Position numbers and translations under genes: made by a program
Shown: positions 52,514 through 61,591 of the stretch, piece by piece
Layout: each line of letters starts with the position of its first letter
How positions within the stretch are numbered: the first letter of the stretch is position 1
Notes under the pieces: model-generated
The model's input: the letters and a program-made list of their open reading frames with translations, nothing else
Database searches by the model: none
Told to the model about the DNA's origin: nothing
From: Deltaproteobacteria bacterium
GTDB lineage: Bacteria > Desulfobacterota > Desulfarculia > Adiutricales > Adiutricaceae
Direction: 5' to 3'
Assembly (NCBI GenBank): GCA_031279515.1
Contig: JAITII010000006.1
Location: forward strand, 1 to 61,591
Length of the DNA stretch: 61,591 nt

Positions 52514-53560
52514 ATTCTCGAAGGTGGATAGTTATAGGCTAATGCCTGAAGGAAAAGGATAGTAGAGCGAGGCGGCAAAAGGACCTGCATAATTAGAGAT
52601 AGCAATTTATACTATATAGTGCAGATATTGTACTGTATTACTACTAAATAATCTGTTTTTTTGCTAGAATTTTTTGAGCTTTTTGCGCGCCATCATAATT
52701 TCTTTAGTTAATTCTTGATTCTGGAAGTCTACCACAAGATAGGTGCAGATGCGTCTTAGCTTAGAGGGCTCTGCCTATCTCAGAGGCGCCCTTATTTACT
52801 GCCCAAGGCGAACTAAAGAATCAGCTAGTTGGAAGCTATTATAAGGTATTTTTAATAATTTTGTATTTTTACCTCACTTTTAATAAATATTAAGTATTTT
52901 AGGTCTCTTTCTACTAAAATTTACCAACAAAGCTGCAAAGAGCAGTAGATTCTGGAATAATTATAAAAAGCATTTTTTACACTTTTAAGGAGTATGGCCT
53001 TTAAGGCTTTGTGCAATTTTTTGTTTAGGACCTGGCAAGAAAGTTGCCGCTTTAGCAAAAATTAATAAGTCCTCTTTTAAAAGAGGTTTTCTCTAAGTGA
53101 GACATTGTAATATGTATTCAACTTCTTGGCAAGGTGGGAGTAACTTTTTAGCTCTCTATCAAAATTTTTGGTCTTTCTAGTTCCAAGGAAAAAGGGAACT
53201 TATTGAAAGCTATAAAAAAGCCGCCCTAAAGCTATGAGCAATTGTAATTTTGTTGGACTATGATTATTAGCAAAAACGATCTTGACTTTGTGAGCCTAAT
53301 TCCATATTGTAAATTACTTTCTTTTTTTTTGCAAAATTATGAGCTAGTAGCAATAAAAACAATAGTCATCTAAATTATGTTTTTTCACCTTGCCCCAAAG
53401 TAAAGAAATTTTTTAAAGGGCCTAGAGAGCGGAAATGGAAGTTAGTTCTAAATCTTGCTCTTAGAATCAATTAATTTTAGCCAAATCCAATCCTAGCTAA
53501 ATCCAATCCTAGTCAAATCCGATCTTAGCTAAATTATAGCATGGAAAAAAGGTATCTATA
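52514..53560. other. 1-kb A+T-rich intergenic region
   Basis: No gene is seen. It contains the second copy of the dispersed element at about 52567-52705, with arms ATATAGTGCA-gatat-TGTACTGTAT at 52614-52638. A terminator-like palindrome CCTCTTTTAAAAGAGG followed by TTTT is at 53071-53090. The 16-bp repeats at 53478-53540 lie just before the methyltransferase gene. The remainder is low-complexity, A+T-rich sequence. Confidence 0.6.
53478..53540. repeat. 16-bp tandem repeats before the methyltransferase
   Basis: Units of TAGCYAAATCCAATCC start at 53478, 53494 and 53510, with a degenerate fourth (TAGCTAAATTATAGC) at 53526. They end 20 bp before the GTG start of the methyltransferase gene, so they could act on its transcription. 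Confidence 0.85.
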
Positions 53561-54742
53561 GTGTCTAGAAATACAACTAAAAAACTGTTTCATGGGGATA
53601 ACTTAGATATCTTGCAAGCTTGTATCGAAAGCGAAAGCATAGATCTAATCTACTTGGACCCTCCCTTTAACTCTAAAAAAATATACAATGCTTCAGTAAA
53701 CGATGCTCAAATAAAAGCCTTTGATGATATTTGGTACTGGACAGATCAAACCAGTAAACTATTGGATAATTTGGAAAGAAGAATCTCCGGCCTTTACGAA
53801 CAATTGATGATTATTAGAAAAGAGATTGGCGAAAACGGCATGTCGGCATATTTAGTAATGATGGCCGCAAGGCTTGTAGAATTAAACAGAGTCTTAAAAG
53901 CTACTGGGAGCTTATATTTACACTGCGATCCTACAGCAAGTCATTACTTAAAGATTATCATGGATTTTATCTTTGGCTTTAAAAACTTCCGGCATCAGAT
54001 AGTTTGGAAAAGAACTTCGGCCCATAATGATTCAAAAGGTTGGGGCCATATACAGGATAACATTTTATTTTACTCAAAATCAGATGAATATGTTTGGAAT
54101 AAAGTTTATACAGGATATGACCAAAATTACGTAGCTAAATTTTACAGACATACAGATGATGATGGTAGACGCTTTCAGGCTGGTGATTTAACAGCAGCAG
54201 GAATTTCTAAAGGCGGAGATTCCGGAAAGCCCTGGAGGGGGATTGACCCTGGCAAAAAAGGAAATCATTGGGCAATTAGAAGGAGCTTTTTAAATGACCC
54301 CAATATTCCGGAAAATACACATAAGGCTTTGGATTATTTAGATGCAATAGGTCGTATTTACTGGCCTCCCAATGGGCAAATTCCAAGAATTAAAAGGTAC
54401 TTAGATGAAATGCCAGGAGGTCCCATTCAAGAGATAATAACGGATATTCCGCCGTTATCTGCCAAGTCCAAAGAGAAGTTAGGTTATCAGACCCAAAAGC
54501 CCCTGGCGCTTTTAGAAAGGATAATTGCAGCCAGCTCCAACAAAGGTGATACTGTTTTGGACCCCTTTTGCGGCTCAGGAACAACAATTGAAGCAGCTGA
54601 AAAATTGCAGCGCAAGTGGATAGGTATAGATATTGCGCATTTAGCCATAGCACTTACTGAAAAAAGGCTTGCTGGTGGCTATAAAAATTTGAAATGGGAA
54701 ACAATAGCTCTGCCAAAAGAAATAAAAACTTTGGGAAGTTAG
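53561..54742 (+). CDS. DNA methyltransferase, beta-class amino-MTase
   Basis: The protein (393 aa) is a site-specific DNA methyltransferase of the N6-adenine/N4-cytosine type. The catalytic motif IV 'LIYLDPPFNSKKIYN' (near residue 30) comes before the SAM motif I 'LDPFCGSGTTIEAAEKL' (about 335-350), the beta-class order. The target motif cannot be read from sequence. The start is GTG with AAAGG upstream. The gene is much more A+T-rich than its neighbours and has no restriction endonuclease beside it. In relatives the C-terminus can extend into another domain; here it ends soon after the SAM site, so truncation is possible. Confidence 0.85.
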   Translation: MSRNTTKKLFHGDNLDILQACIESESIDLIYLDPPFNSKKIYNASVNDAQIKAFDDIWYWTDQTSKLLDNLERRISGLYEQLMIIRKEIGENGMSAYLVMMAARLVELNRVLKATGSLYLHCDPTASHYLKIIMDFIFGFKNFRHQIVWKRTSAHNDSKGWGHIQDNILFYSKSDEYVWNKVYTGYDQNYVAKFYRHTDDDGRRFQAGDLTAAGISKGGDSGKPWRGIDPGKKGNHWAIRRSFLNDPNIPENTHKALDYLDAIGRIYWPPNGQIPRIKRYLDEMPGGPIQEIITDIPPLSAKSKEKLGYQTQKPLALLERIIAASSNKGDTVLDPFCGSGTTIEAAEKLQRKWIGIDIAHLAIALTEKRLAGGYKNLKWETIALPKEIKTLGS

Positions 54743-55149
54743 CTAAAGATCGCAGCCGTAATTTTTGGTTTTTTGCTTCTAGCTTATAACTCTAGTGGTA
54801 GAAGGTATAAGCGCGCACATGTCACCTAGCTTAAGAAAAGTAGTGGAAGCGGAAAATAGAAAGGCGCTAAAAACTTAGAAATATTTTCAAACAAAAGCAT
54901 AAAAGAGGCGCCTTTTTTGGGGAAAATGGCAGCCCAGGGCGCCCAGCCCAGGAAGGCTTACCAAAGTAGCTAGCGTAAAAAGACTGCAAAAAGCTACAAA
55001 ACTTGCAAATTTTGATTGCGCTCAAAGGGAACTCTTTATATAATGGAATTTCGATATTTAGTTGGATTTTAAAAAGTCTATACCTAATCGGCCCTAGCAG
55101 AGGCTACCTTTAGTTGCCCTTTGGGGCTCTTTTAACCCCGGAATGACCT
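54743..55149. other. 407-bp spacer between methyltransferase and helicase
   Basis: Nothing definite is seen beyond a short GC-rich stretch CAGCCCAGGGCGCCCAGCCC. No continuation of the methyltransferase frame is visible after its stop at 54742. Confidence 0.4.
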
Positions 55150-58100
55150 GTGCGCCTTTATTATCCAGTTTTCCATGATAAAGCCTTTCATGTCCTCTGT
55201 GTCTGGTCCTCACCCCTTTTGCGGGCGCCGGCCAGCTTTTACTTAGAAAAGCGCGCTTATCCCCTGGAAGAGGGCCCCCCCTTTGAGCTCGTGGGCTTAA
55301 ATCTCTGGAACAAGGCAGTGGAGATGGGGTCCTTAGGAAGGGAACTGCACCTGGAGCTGGTGGGGGAAAGTCTAACAGAAGAGCAGCTGTTAAATCTTGT
55401 AGCCATAGAAAGACCCAGCGCTGCCCCTTTGAAATTACTGTCCCGTTTTAGGCCGCCCATAGAGGCCTTTGAGCCTGTGGTCTTCATGGCTATGCAGCTA
55501 ACAGAGACAGGTTATGCCCCCTTGGGTCTAACTTATAAGCAAAAGGAAGATCTAGAGAAATTCCTTTCCGAAAACCCTTCTTTACTATTAATACCCTCAG
55601 AAGATGCAGCCTATTTTAAGGCGGGCTCTAGGAAAAAAAAGGGGCATGTCCCTTCCCGTGACGAGAGCCCTTGGGAGAGATACGCTGCACAGGCGGCAAG
55701 GGGTAAGCCTCCCTATAGCGTCTCCAAGGGGGTCTTGGAGCTACCGGCCAGCTCCTGGATGAAGCATACAGCTGAGCTTTTCGGCATGCTCCCCTTGAAA
55801 TGGGAGGACGGGGGAGGTTTTTTCCAAGGGTCCCCGTCTTCGGCCACCTGGGGGGACGTCCTTAGGGCCGTGGCCCCCTCACAAGAGATTGAAGGGGAAA
55901 GTACGGGACTTTTTCCCGTGCCCATTCTGGCGTCCAGCTTATTGGATAGTGTCATCAGCGCCCATAGACAGGAGTTTTTCTTAACTCATGAGACCAAAAC
56001 TCCTCTGCGGCATGTCTGCATCTGCGGACCTACAGGCACTGGGAAGACCTTACTGGGTACCTTTGCTCTGATTAACACCGCCCTTGAAGGCAAGGCCCCT
56101 GTCATGTACTTAGGTCCCACCCGCATGTTGGTGGAAGACGCTGCACTGGAGTTTGTAAGGGTCTTAAGCAACCTGGAAAAAGAAGCTGGGGGCAATACTC
56201 TTTTGCCCCGCAAGGACATCTTAGTATCCACAGGGGAGACCTTCTTTGATGACGGGCGTTTGGCACTGGGCGATTTTAAGGCTGCCTTTGTAGTCTATGA
56301 AAAGGTCTCTAATTTCTTTTTAAGTAGCGATCTAATAAGGCACCTCTCCCTGGCGTTAGTAGATGAGCTGCACATGATAGGTGACAGAGTCCGAGGCGGC
56401 CCCTTGGATGCCACCTTGGCTAGGCTTTTAGTGGAAGCTAGAAGAAGGATAGCTAAAAAAGAGCCCCCCTTGAGGCTGATGTGCCTTTCAACAGGCGCCA
56501 TGGCCGGGGATAAATGCCTTTTAGAGCTCATGGATCTAGCTGGCGCCTCTAAAAAAGCCGCCATGAAGGCTGAAAACCAAGCTCAAAAAAGTGCCCCTCT
56601 TCTACCGGGCGTGAGCGCAATTAACCGCCAGGGCCCTTCATCAGATCCCCCAGAAGCGCCCCTAAGGGAGCGCAAAGAGCAAAAGGGCCCTTTGGTGCTC
56701 TCGGTGTACGGCCGACCCCAGAGGCTACTTACCTATATCCAACCCACCAGCCAATCCAATCGTTTTAGGCCCTTCCATGTAGAGCGTATTTTCGAGGCCA
56801 GTTTGGCAAGCGAGGACTTTATCCTAGATAGGGTCCCTGGGGTTAGTTTCCAGCGCACCTTAGACGGCTGGCTGCCTGGGCACGCAAAGGTCATCTACGC
56901 CTCCTATTCAGCCGGATCACTATCATCATTTGCTATGCGGGCTATGGAGTTTGGACGGGGAAAGGTCCCCGAGATCCAGGAGGACTCCTTTTTCCTGGAG
57001 GACCTCTATGTGTCTTTGACCCGCAGTGGGGCAAAGGACAAAAACATAGAGTTCTACATGAAAGCGGCCTCTTGCGGGATCTTTTTTCATTTTTCCGTGT
57101 TAGGTAGGGATACCAGGAGGCTGATGGCCGATGCCTTTAGGCGTTTTACCCCGCTTCCCTATGAGCCTTTTATCCTATGTGCCACAGAGACCATCTCCTA
57201 CGGGGTAAATCTGCCGGCAGACGCCCTATTTTTAGAAGACGTGAACTGGCCCAGGAGTCGCTATAAGAACTCTTACAATAGAGAGCCTTTAACTACCAAT
57301 GAGTTTCGGAACCTGGTGGGAAGAGTAGGTAGACACGGGCACATTAAAGTGGGGATAATCCCCACTGTGATAGTGAACTGGGCTTTGGGAAAAGCCGCCC
57401 ATAGCCCCGAGATCTTTTCCCAGAAAAGAGAGGAGCTCGCATCCATCTGTTCTTCTGCTCCGGTATTAACCATAGATTGCCACCAGCTGCAAAAATATTT
57501 AATAGTCAAACCCACTAAGTTCTTGACGGACTATCCTGGACCTGTGGGAAGGTTTTTCCAGCTAGGTCTTTTACATGCCTCGGCCTTAAAAGGGGGAAGG
57601 GCGGTCACAGCTAAGGAGGTGGCAAGTTTTCTCACTAATACCTATACCGTTAAAAGCTTCCTTATGGAAGAACCGGAAAGCCGGGCAACATCTTTTACTC
57701 AAAACCTCAGTCAATATTTTTCCATACTTAAGAAGTCTTTTGGAGACAAGGTGCTGACGGCTCATTGGCGCGGAGAGGACTTTGTCTATGAGCCCATGGA
57801 ACTGTGCCTCAACCTGGCCCGCAATGATACCTCCCCTTTGACTTTAAGGGAGCTGGACAAATTATTAGAGGGATTTGGGAAAAATTCTCCCTGGCTTGGC
57901 AAAGATCTCTACGGTTTAGCCACCCTAGTCTTGGTCACCTTGGTGACGGAAAACAAGGATATCTTCACTAGAATCTTCATAGACCCCAGGTCCATTAAGC
58001 CCTCTTACCTCAAAAAAGCCAGGGTAGAGCCCTCCCACGAAAAAGAGTATTTTCAAAAGAAATCCGGCCCCGTTGCTCTCTATCTAGAGAAGATGGGGGT

Positions 58101-58695
58101 AGAAAAGGCCGAAGTAGATGAACTATTGAGACATGTAAAGAAGGCCATCTACTTTTTGGTGATGAATCACCTCAAAAATAACTTTAGACCAGCGGCCAAT
58201 GACCAAAATGTCGTAGCCACTATGCGGGATGCCCTTACCCAGAGGGTTATGGTAATTATTTTAACCTTACTCATGTGGGTTGATGGGGTGACGGTTAAAA
58301 CTATCCTAGATAGGATTGGAACCAGGTTCCAAGGTCTTACTATGGAAGATTTAGGTCAAGAGAAGACCTTAGAGTTGGATAATAATGGGGAAATAGACCC
58401 CGGGGGAGCAGCCCTGGAGGACTATCTAATGGGCCCTGGCAAGTCTTCTGTAACCTTGGACTATCAATCTTTCCCGTACCGCTATTGCGATAAAGTGGCA
58501 CTCCTTTTGGATAGCTATATGGTCTACGGCAACTTGACTAAAAATTCCACCCCAGAAGAGTCCTCATCCCTAGAGGACATGGCCCAGAGGGTTCGCTACG
58601 GTATGAAGAGCGAAGACATCACCCTATTTTTGTCCCAGGTGCGCGATACTAGGCAGTTTAGGGAGGAATGGCTTATTAAAAAGTTAAGGCAATAG
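55150..58695 (+). CDS. Large Ski2-like SF2 helicase
   Basis: The protein (1181 aa) has a helicase core. Walker A is 'CGPTGTGKT' (292-300), motif II 'DELHM' near 404, 'LSTGAMAG' as motif III, motif V 'ATETISYGVNLPADALFLED' near 680, and motif VI 'FRNLVGRVGRHG' near 720. This pattern is that of the Ski2-like/Brr2-like DExH group. The N-terminal 280 residues and the C-terminal 400 are not recognised. It probably remodels RNA or DNA, and a defence function is possible given the methyltransferase upstream. The start is GTG at 55150, the first possible start after an in-frame TGA. G+C content matches the surrounding housekeeping genes, unlike the methyltransferase. Confidence 0.75.
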   Translation: MRLYYPVFHDKAFHVLCVWSSPLLRAPASFYLEKRAYPLEEGPPFELVGLNLWNKAVEMGSLGRELHLELVGESLTEEQLLNLVAIERPSAAPLKLLSRFRPPIEAFEPVVFMAMQLTETGYAPLGLTYKQKEDLEKFLSENPSLLLIPSEDAAYFKAGSRKKKGHVPSRDESPWERYAAQAARGKPPYSVSKGVLELPASSWMKHTAELFGMLPLKWEDGGGFFQGSPSSATWGDVLRAVAPSQEIEGESTGLFPVPILASSLLDSVISAHRQEFFLTHETKTPLRHVCICGPTGTGKTLLGTFALINTALEGKAPVMYLGPTRMLVEDAALEFVRVLSNLEKEAGGNTLLPRKDILVSTGETFFDDGRLALGDFKAAFVVYEKVSNFFLSSDLIRHLSLALVDELHMIGDRVRGGPLDATLARLLVEARRRIAKKEPPLRLMCLSTGAMAGDKCLLELMDLAGASKKAAMKAENQAQKSAPLLPGVSAINRQGPSSDPPEAPLRERKEQKGPLVLSVYGRPQRLLTYIQPTSQSNRFRPFHVERIFEASLASEDFILDRVPGVSFQRTLDGWLPGHAKVIYASYSAGSLSSFAMRAMEFGRGKVPEIQEDSFFLEDLYVSLTRSGAKDKNIEFYMKAASCGIFFHFSVLGRDTRRLMADAFRRFTPLPYEPFILCATETISYGVNLPADALFLEDVNWPRSRYKNSYNREPLTTNEFRNLVGRVGRHGHIKVGIIPTVIVNWALGKAAHSPEIFSQKREELASICSSAPVLTIDCHQLQKYLIVKPTKFLTDYPGPVGRFFQLGLLHASALKGGRAVTAKEVASFLTNTYTVKSFLMEEPESRATSFTQNLSQYFSILKKSFGDKVLTAHWRGEDFVYEPMELCLNLARNDTSPLTLRELDKLLEGFGKNSPWLGKDLYGLATLVLVTLVTENKDIFTRIFIDPRSIKPSYLKKARVEPSHEKEYFQKKSGPVALYLEKMGVEKAEVDELLRHVKKAIYFLVMNHLKNNFRPAANDQNVVATMRDALTQRVMVIILTLLMWVDGVTVKTILDRIGTRFQGLTMEDLGQEKTLELDNNGEIDPGGAALEDYLMGPGKSSVTLDYQSFPYRYCDKVALLLDSYMVYGNLTKNSTPEESSSLEDMAQRVRYGMKSEDITLFLSQVRDTRQFREEWLIKKLRQ

Positions 58696-58724
58696 TTAAA
58701 ACCTAAACTCTGCTCATTTTTAGC

Positions 58725-60012
58725 ATATTACCCCGGCTGATAATTTCTAGACATTTTTAAATCCTAGCGATTCATATGTTTCACAGATATAGGTCTTTTT
58801 TTCTCCTTACCTTTAGATAGATCTCGCTTGTGTTTTCCGGAGGCATAAAAAATATTCTCGTTGTTAAAAATATTTTTACTCTTGACTTGATCTTTCTGTA
58901 GTTTTTTTAAAATCGATTGCATGGTCGTTCTTAGTTCTTTGCGGTCATGGGGTTGGATTTTCTTCTGGAAATCATTTATTTAAGATGATTCAGATATTCA
59001 TCTGGATTAGGATCAGGGGCAATATGGAGGAAGAAAAAAAGCTCATTCTTTTTTTTCTTTGAAAGCCCCTCTTATACTATTTTTCCATGATGAACTCTTA
59101 GGTTGTCTACGATGAAAAAAACTTTCTTGCAGCTTGAACTTGTGATAAGTTGTTTCATAAATTTTATAAATATCTTGAAATTCATTGATTTTAAAGAGGT
59201 CATAAACCTCATAACGCTGTCTTTCGCCAGACTTGAAATAACGTTGAGTCTTAATCTCGAACCCGTAGATTTGATTATCTGAGCTTTATTTGGAGCGTAT
59301 GAACGCCCATTAAATTGCTCAGTGTGAATTCCAGCTTCATCACCAAAAAAAGATTACATCCCCTTCTTCTCAGCTTTGGATTCGATCTGAGGTTAAGATG
59401 TATTAATCCACTCATCTACCTTTTTTTTCTTTGATAGGCCCTCTTGGCTGGTTTTAAAAGTAAATAGTCACCCATAGTACGAATAGCTGTTTCTATACCA
59501 AATTGGTTATTCTAATTCTACAACTCTTCTCCGACTCCATGTGGAAAAGTCTAGCTTGAAATCTGCCGGAAAGGAATTCGAAATCAAGAACTTAGATTTT
59601 TTCTTCTTGTCTTGGATCCAACAATCTACCACTTCCAACCTTGCGACCTCTTTTTTGCAGTAAGAGCTTGCTCGCCTCTTTCTTTATACTGAGTAGTCCA
59701 GCTATATACCATAGCACCTCAACTAAAAGCATAGCTGCAATTTTATAGCCAGAAAAGCTGCTCTTAAAATGGTAGGCAACTTTCTGACGCATATGTTTAG
59801 AAATGGTGGTAATATCTTAGAAGAGAATGTTGTTTTTATGCATAGATTAAACACTATTAAATTTGAAAATGCAATAATTTTTAAATATAATCACAAAAAA
59901 TTTTTTAAAATATTTATTCCTTTATAAATGCAGTCATTTGTTTCAAAAAATTTGATATCCTATATACAGAAAGCTGTTTCATTGTTCTAATAATTATCCG
60001 CCGGGGTAATAT
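58725..60012 (-). mobile_element. IS630-family element with decayed transposase
   Basis: A 21-bp near-perfect terminal inverted repeat, ATATTACCCCGGCTGATAATT at 58725-58745, is matched by its reverse complement at 59992-60012 (20 of 21 positions). Between them lies a minus-strand IS630-type transposase remnant. The element is about 1.29 kb and ends in TA, which fits the TA target of this family. It is the last recognisable insertion sequence in the window. Confidence 0.85.
58764..59792 (-). pseudogene. IS630 transposase, decayed
   Basis: Across frameshifts and stop codons the frames read an N-terminal HTH-like segment ('KRGRKVGSGRLLDPRQEEKI'), then 'FFGDEAGIHTEQFNGRSYAP' with the first catalytic acid. 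The second catalytic stretch 'FIVDNLRVHHG' and the third 'APDPNPDEYLNH' follow, so all three parts of the IS630 DDE core can be seen, but not in one frame. Only a 66-codon N-terminal ORF remains open. Transposition would need a helper enzyme. Confidence 0.8.
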
Positions 60013-61250
60013 ATAGAAGCTTCCCGGCTTTCATCCGCGCCTTAGCATGCAAAAGGTCTCCTAAGGTACCTTTACATGGGCATTTTATAACCCCTCCTTT
60101 CCAGTACATGGCCTACAGTCACCGGCAAAAATTATAATTTCGTCTATATGTGGACAGTATCTAGTTCTTTCCGGGCTATCAAGGGTAGCGCCCTTAACAT
60201 TTGTGAGAACTCTCTTCCCACTTTCCCGGTGATACCACAAGAACCTAAACAGGTAAGAAAAATAGTAAGGCTAATGCACCCTTAAAACCTCTTGTCTTTA
60301 CTGTTCCAGGGATTCAATTACTGGCTCCCAAAAGGGTTTGAATTCTTGATCTTGTGACCTTGGTATTATCAATAAAACTCTATTATTAGCTCTAGTCCTT
60401 GGTCTTTCATTTGGCGACCCTTAGAGTGTTCACTCGCGTTAGAAGACAAGCGATATATTCCAAACTTAGGGAGCTTTCCCTCGGGAGCAAACTGCATTTG
60501 TCTTCCCATGGCCTATGAGAATCTTCCGCAATTTACAGTAGTTAATAGGTAAGTTAGGTAGGTATCTATGCCCCCGATGGTTAAGACTCACACCCTAATT
60601 GAAAAACGAAATTAATAGAGCTACCAAGAAAAGTCTGTAAGACCCCAAGATGTACCTTCACGCTTTTTGATTAGTACAAGTAGTTGATGGATGAATAGAT
60701 AAAGGGGTATTTTAGGGTAGAGTCTTGGAAATTCTAATTATGGGTTTGGTCCTCAAGCTAGAGAGCGGGGTATATAGTACCCCGGCCCCCTCGCTAGAGA
60801 GGATTTTTCTCCCTAATCCTCCAATGTATTCATATATTCCCCTGATTGCGCCCGAAATTAGCGAAAAGCCTAACTTTAGCCTAGTTTTCACCCCAAAACA
60901 TGAATTTTACTCGAAAATTGCCTTGACAAGGAAAATTTGGTATGATAATGTATTATAGGAATAATATTAGACTGTCAACCTGGTCTGAGGTCCTACAAGA
61001 AATGCTAGCTTGGAGCTGCATACAATTATTTTAGGTGTCTTTAAAGAATGTTACAGTAAATAATTTAATTTTGCTGCTTAATTTTCAAAACATGCCAGCA
61101 GAGGTTCTACTTAAAGGTAATTAATCTTCAGTAAGATAACGCGTGTCATTGATGTGTGTTATTGATTCTTAGCATGATGCATTAACTTCTGCTATAATAG
61201 TACAATGCACCATCTTCCCTTTCGATATTTTAACATGGAGCTTCAAAAAC
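60013..61250. other. Gene-poor region before the AAA-ATPase gene
   Basis: Short frames are present but none is convincing, including a 46-codon minus frame at 60369-60509 and a 77-codon plus frame at 60725-60958. The stretch 60015-60700 is G+C-richer than its flanks and reads in patches like decayed coding sequence, but no family could be named. Confidence 0.35.
61169..61198 (+). promoter_or_regulatory. Extended -10 promoter of AAA-ATPase gene
   Basis: TGCTATAAT at 61190-61198 is an extended -10 sequence with a perfect TATAAT. A weak -35 TTAGCA at 61169-61174 lies 18 bp upstream. It is 52 bp before the ATG of the partial gene at the window end. Confidence 0.55.
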
Positions 61251-61591
61251 ATGAAAGAATTACCAACAGGTATAGCGAGATTTGAAGAAATTATTAAAGA
61301 TAATTATGTGTACGCTGATAAGACAAAACTCCTCTATCAACTCCTTAAAAAAAAGAAACCATATTTTTTATCAAGGCCTCGCCGCTTTGGAAAAAGCCTT
61401 TTAGTGTCCACACTTAAGGCTATCTTGCAAGGTCGACGTGAACTTTTTAAGGGTTTGTGGATAGAAGATTCAGACTATGATTGGAAACCAAATCCCGTTA
61501 TCCATTTACGTTTGAACGGAATCCAAACCGATTGCGTTAAATCAGTAACCGATGGGTTAATTGAAGATATCCAAGCTCTTGCTCGATTTGA
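61251..61591 (+). CDS. AAA-ATPase-like protein (DUF1703/PD-(D/E)XK type), partial
   Basis: Only the first 113 codons are in the window, so it is truncated by the edge. They begin MKELPTGIARFEEIIKDNY and contain the family start 'YVYADKTKLLYQLLKKKKPY' and the P-loop-like 'FLSRPRRFGKSLLVSTLKA' (Walker A variant RPRRFGKS). This pattern is that of the AAA-ATPase-like domain often followed by a PD-(D/E)XK nuclease-like DUF1703 domain, frequently present in many copies in anaerobe and gut genomes. GGAG lies 10 nt upstream of the ATG. Role unknown. Confidence 0.85.
   Translation, partial: MKELPTGIARFEEIIKDNYVYADKTKLLYQLLKKKKPYFLSRPRRFGKSLLVSTLKAILQGRRELFKGLWIEDSDYDWKPNPVIHLRLNGIQTDCVKSVTDGLIEDIQALARF

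Noticed and set aside
60369-60509. 46-codon minus-strand frame starting MGRQMQFAPEGK
   Set aside because: No ribosome-binding site, no recognised family, and stops soon after; likely chance or decayed sequence.
60725-60958. 77-codon plus-strand frame
   Set aside because: No family resemblance, no Shine-Dalgarno, composition like the surrounding non-coding sequence.

Overview
The window looks like chromosome of an anaerobic bacterium, most plausibly a Desulfobacterota (Deltaproteobacteria) lineage. The evidence is a sensory [FeFe]-hydrogenase fused to a chemotaxis signalling domain, a giant 2-hydroxyacyl-CoA dehydratase activase-type protein, QueH, a ThiD-ThiM fusion under a TPP riboswitch, LytR_C and SPASM radical-SAM proteins, and a split of G+C-richer genes against long A+T-rich spacers. 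The spacers hold decayed transposons and frameshifted genes, so coding density is modest. That fits a host-associated genome undergoing decay, but this is inference. No rRNA is present; one tRNA-Asn was found.

Layout. 1-2600: IS1634-like transposase fragment, tandem repeats and a membrane protein. 2.6-13.8 kb (mostly minus strand): proline-rich LytR_C protein plus SPASM radical SAM enzyme; NhaD-like antiporter; recO-rluB-fliI; Sel1 protein plus second SPASM enzyme; map; an FxLYD-type lipoprotein. 13.8-15.5 kb: hydrogenase/MCP fusion. 16.3-20.2 kb (plus strand): hisI-hisG, TPR lipoprotein, PLP aminotransferase, engB. 20.2-22.4 kb: decayed island facing the 3' end of tRNA-Asn, with an IS21-like end, a broken MNT nucleotidyltransferase and a frameshifted zinc-ribbon gene. 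22.7-27.6 kb: small envelope and zinc-ribbon genes, an HDOD regulator pair, lspA, a receiver/histidine-kinase hybrid, queH. 27.6-37.0 kb (minus): hom, a DUF6051-like hydrolase, RNase G with a lipoprotein, and the 1434-residue activase. 37.6-40.8 kb: leuD, thiE, thiDM with riboswitch. 41.0-46.7 kb (minus): coiled-coil protein, membrane OmpA/BON protein, Ras-like GTPase and diguanylate cyclase, the most system-like cluster here. 47.1-52.5 kb (minus): fabD-pbpC-recG. 53.6-58.7 kb (plus): A+T-rich solitary DNA methyltransferase and a large Ski2-like helicase. 58.7-60.0 kb: an IS630-family element with recognisable terminal inverted repeats but a decayed transposase. 61.25 kb to the end: 5' part of an AAA-ATPase-like/PD-(D/E)XK-type gene.

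Working together. thiE and thiDM make and salvage thiamine precursors. recO, rluB and fliI are co-directional and tightly packed, although fliI has no flagellar neighbours. The GTPase and the cyclase overlap by 4 bp and lie just downstream of the OmpA protein and its coiled-coil partner, which suggests a cell-envelope or polarity apparatus with c-di-GMP output. Two intergenic regions, upstream of the GTPase and of fabD, carry homologous copies of an element centred on an inverted repeat. Its arms differ between the copies in a partly compensatory way. This is the most novel non-coding signal in the window.
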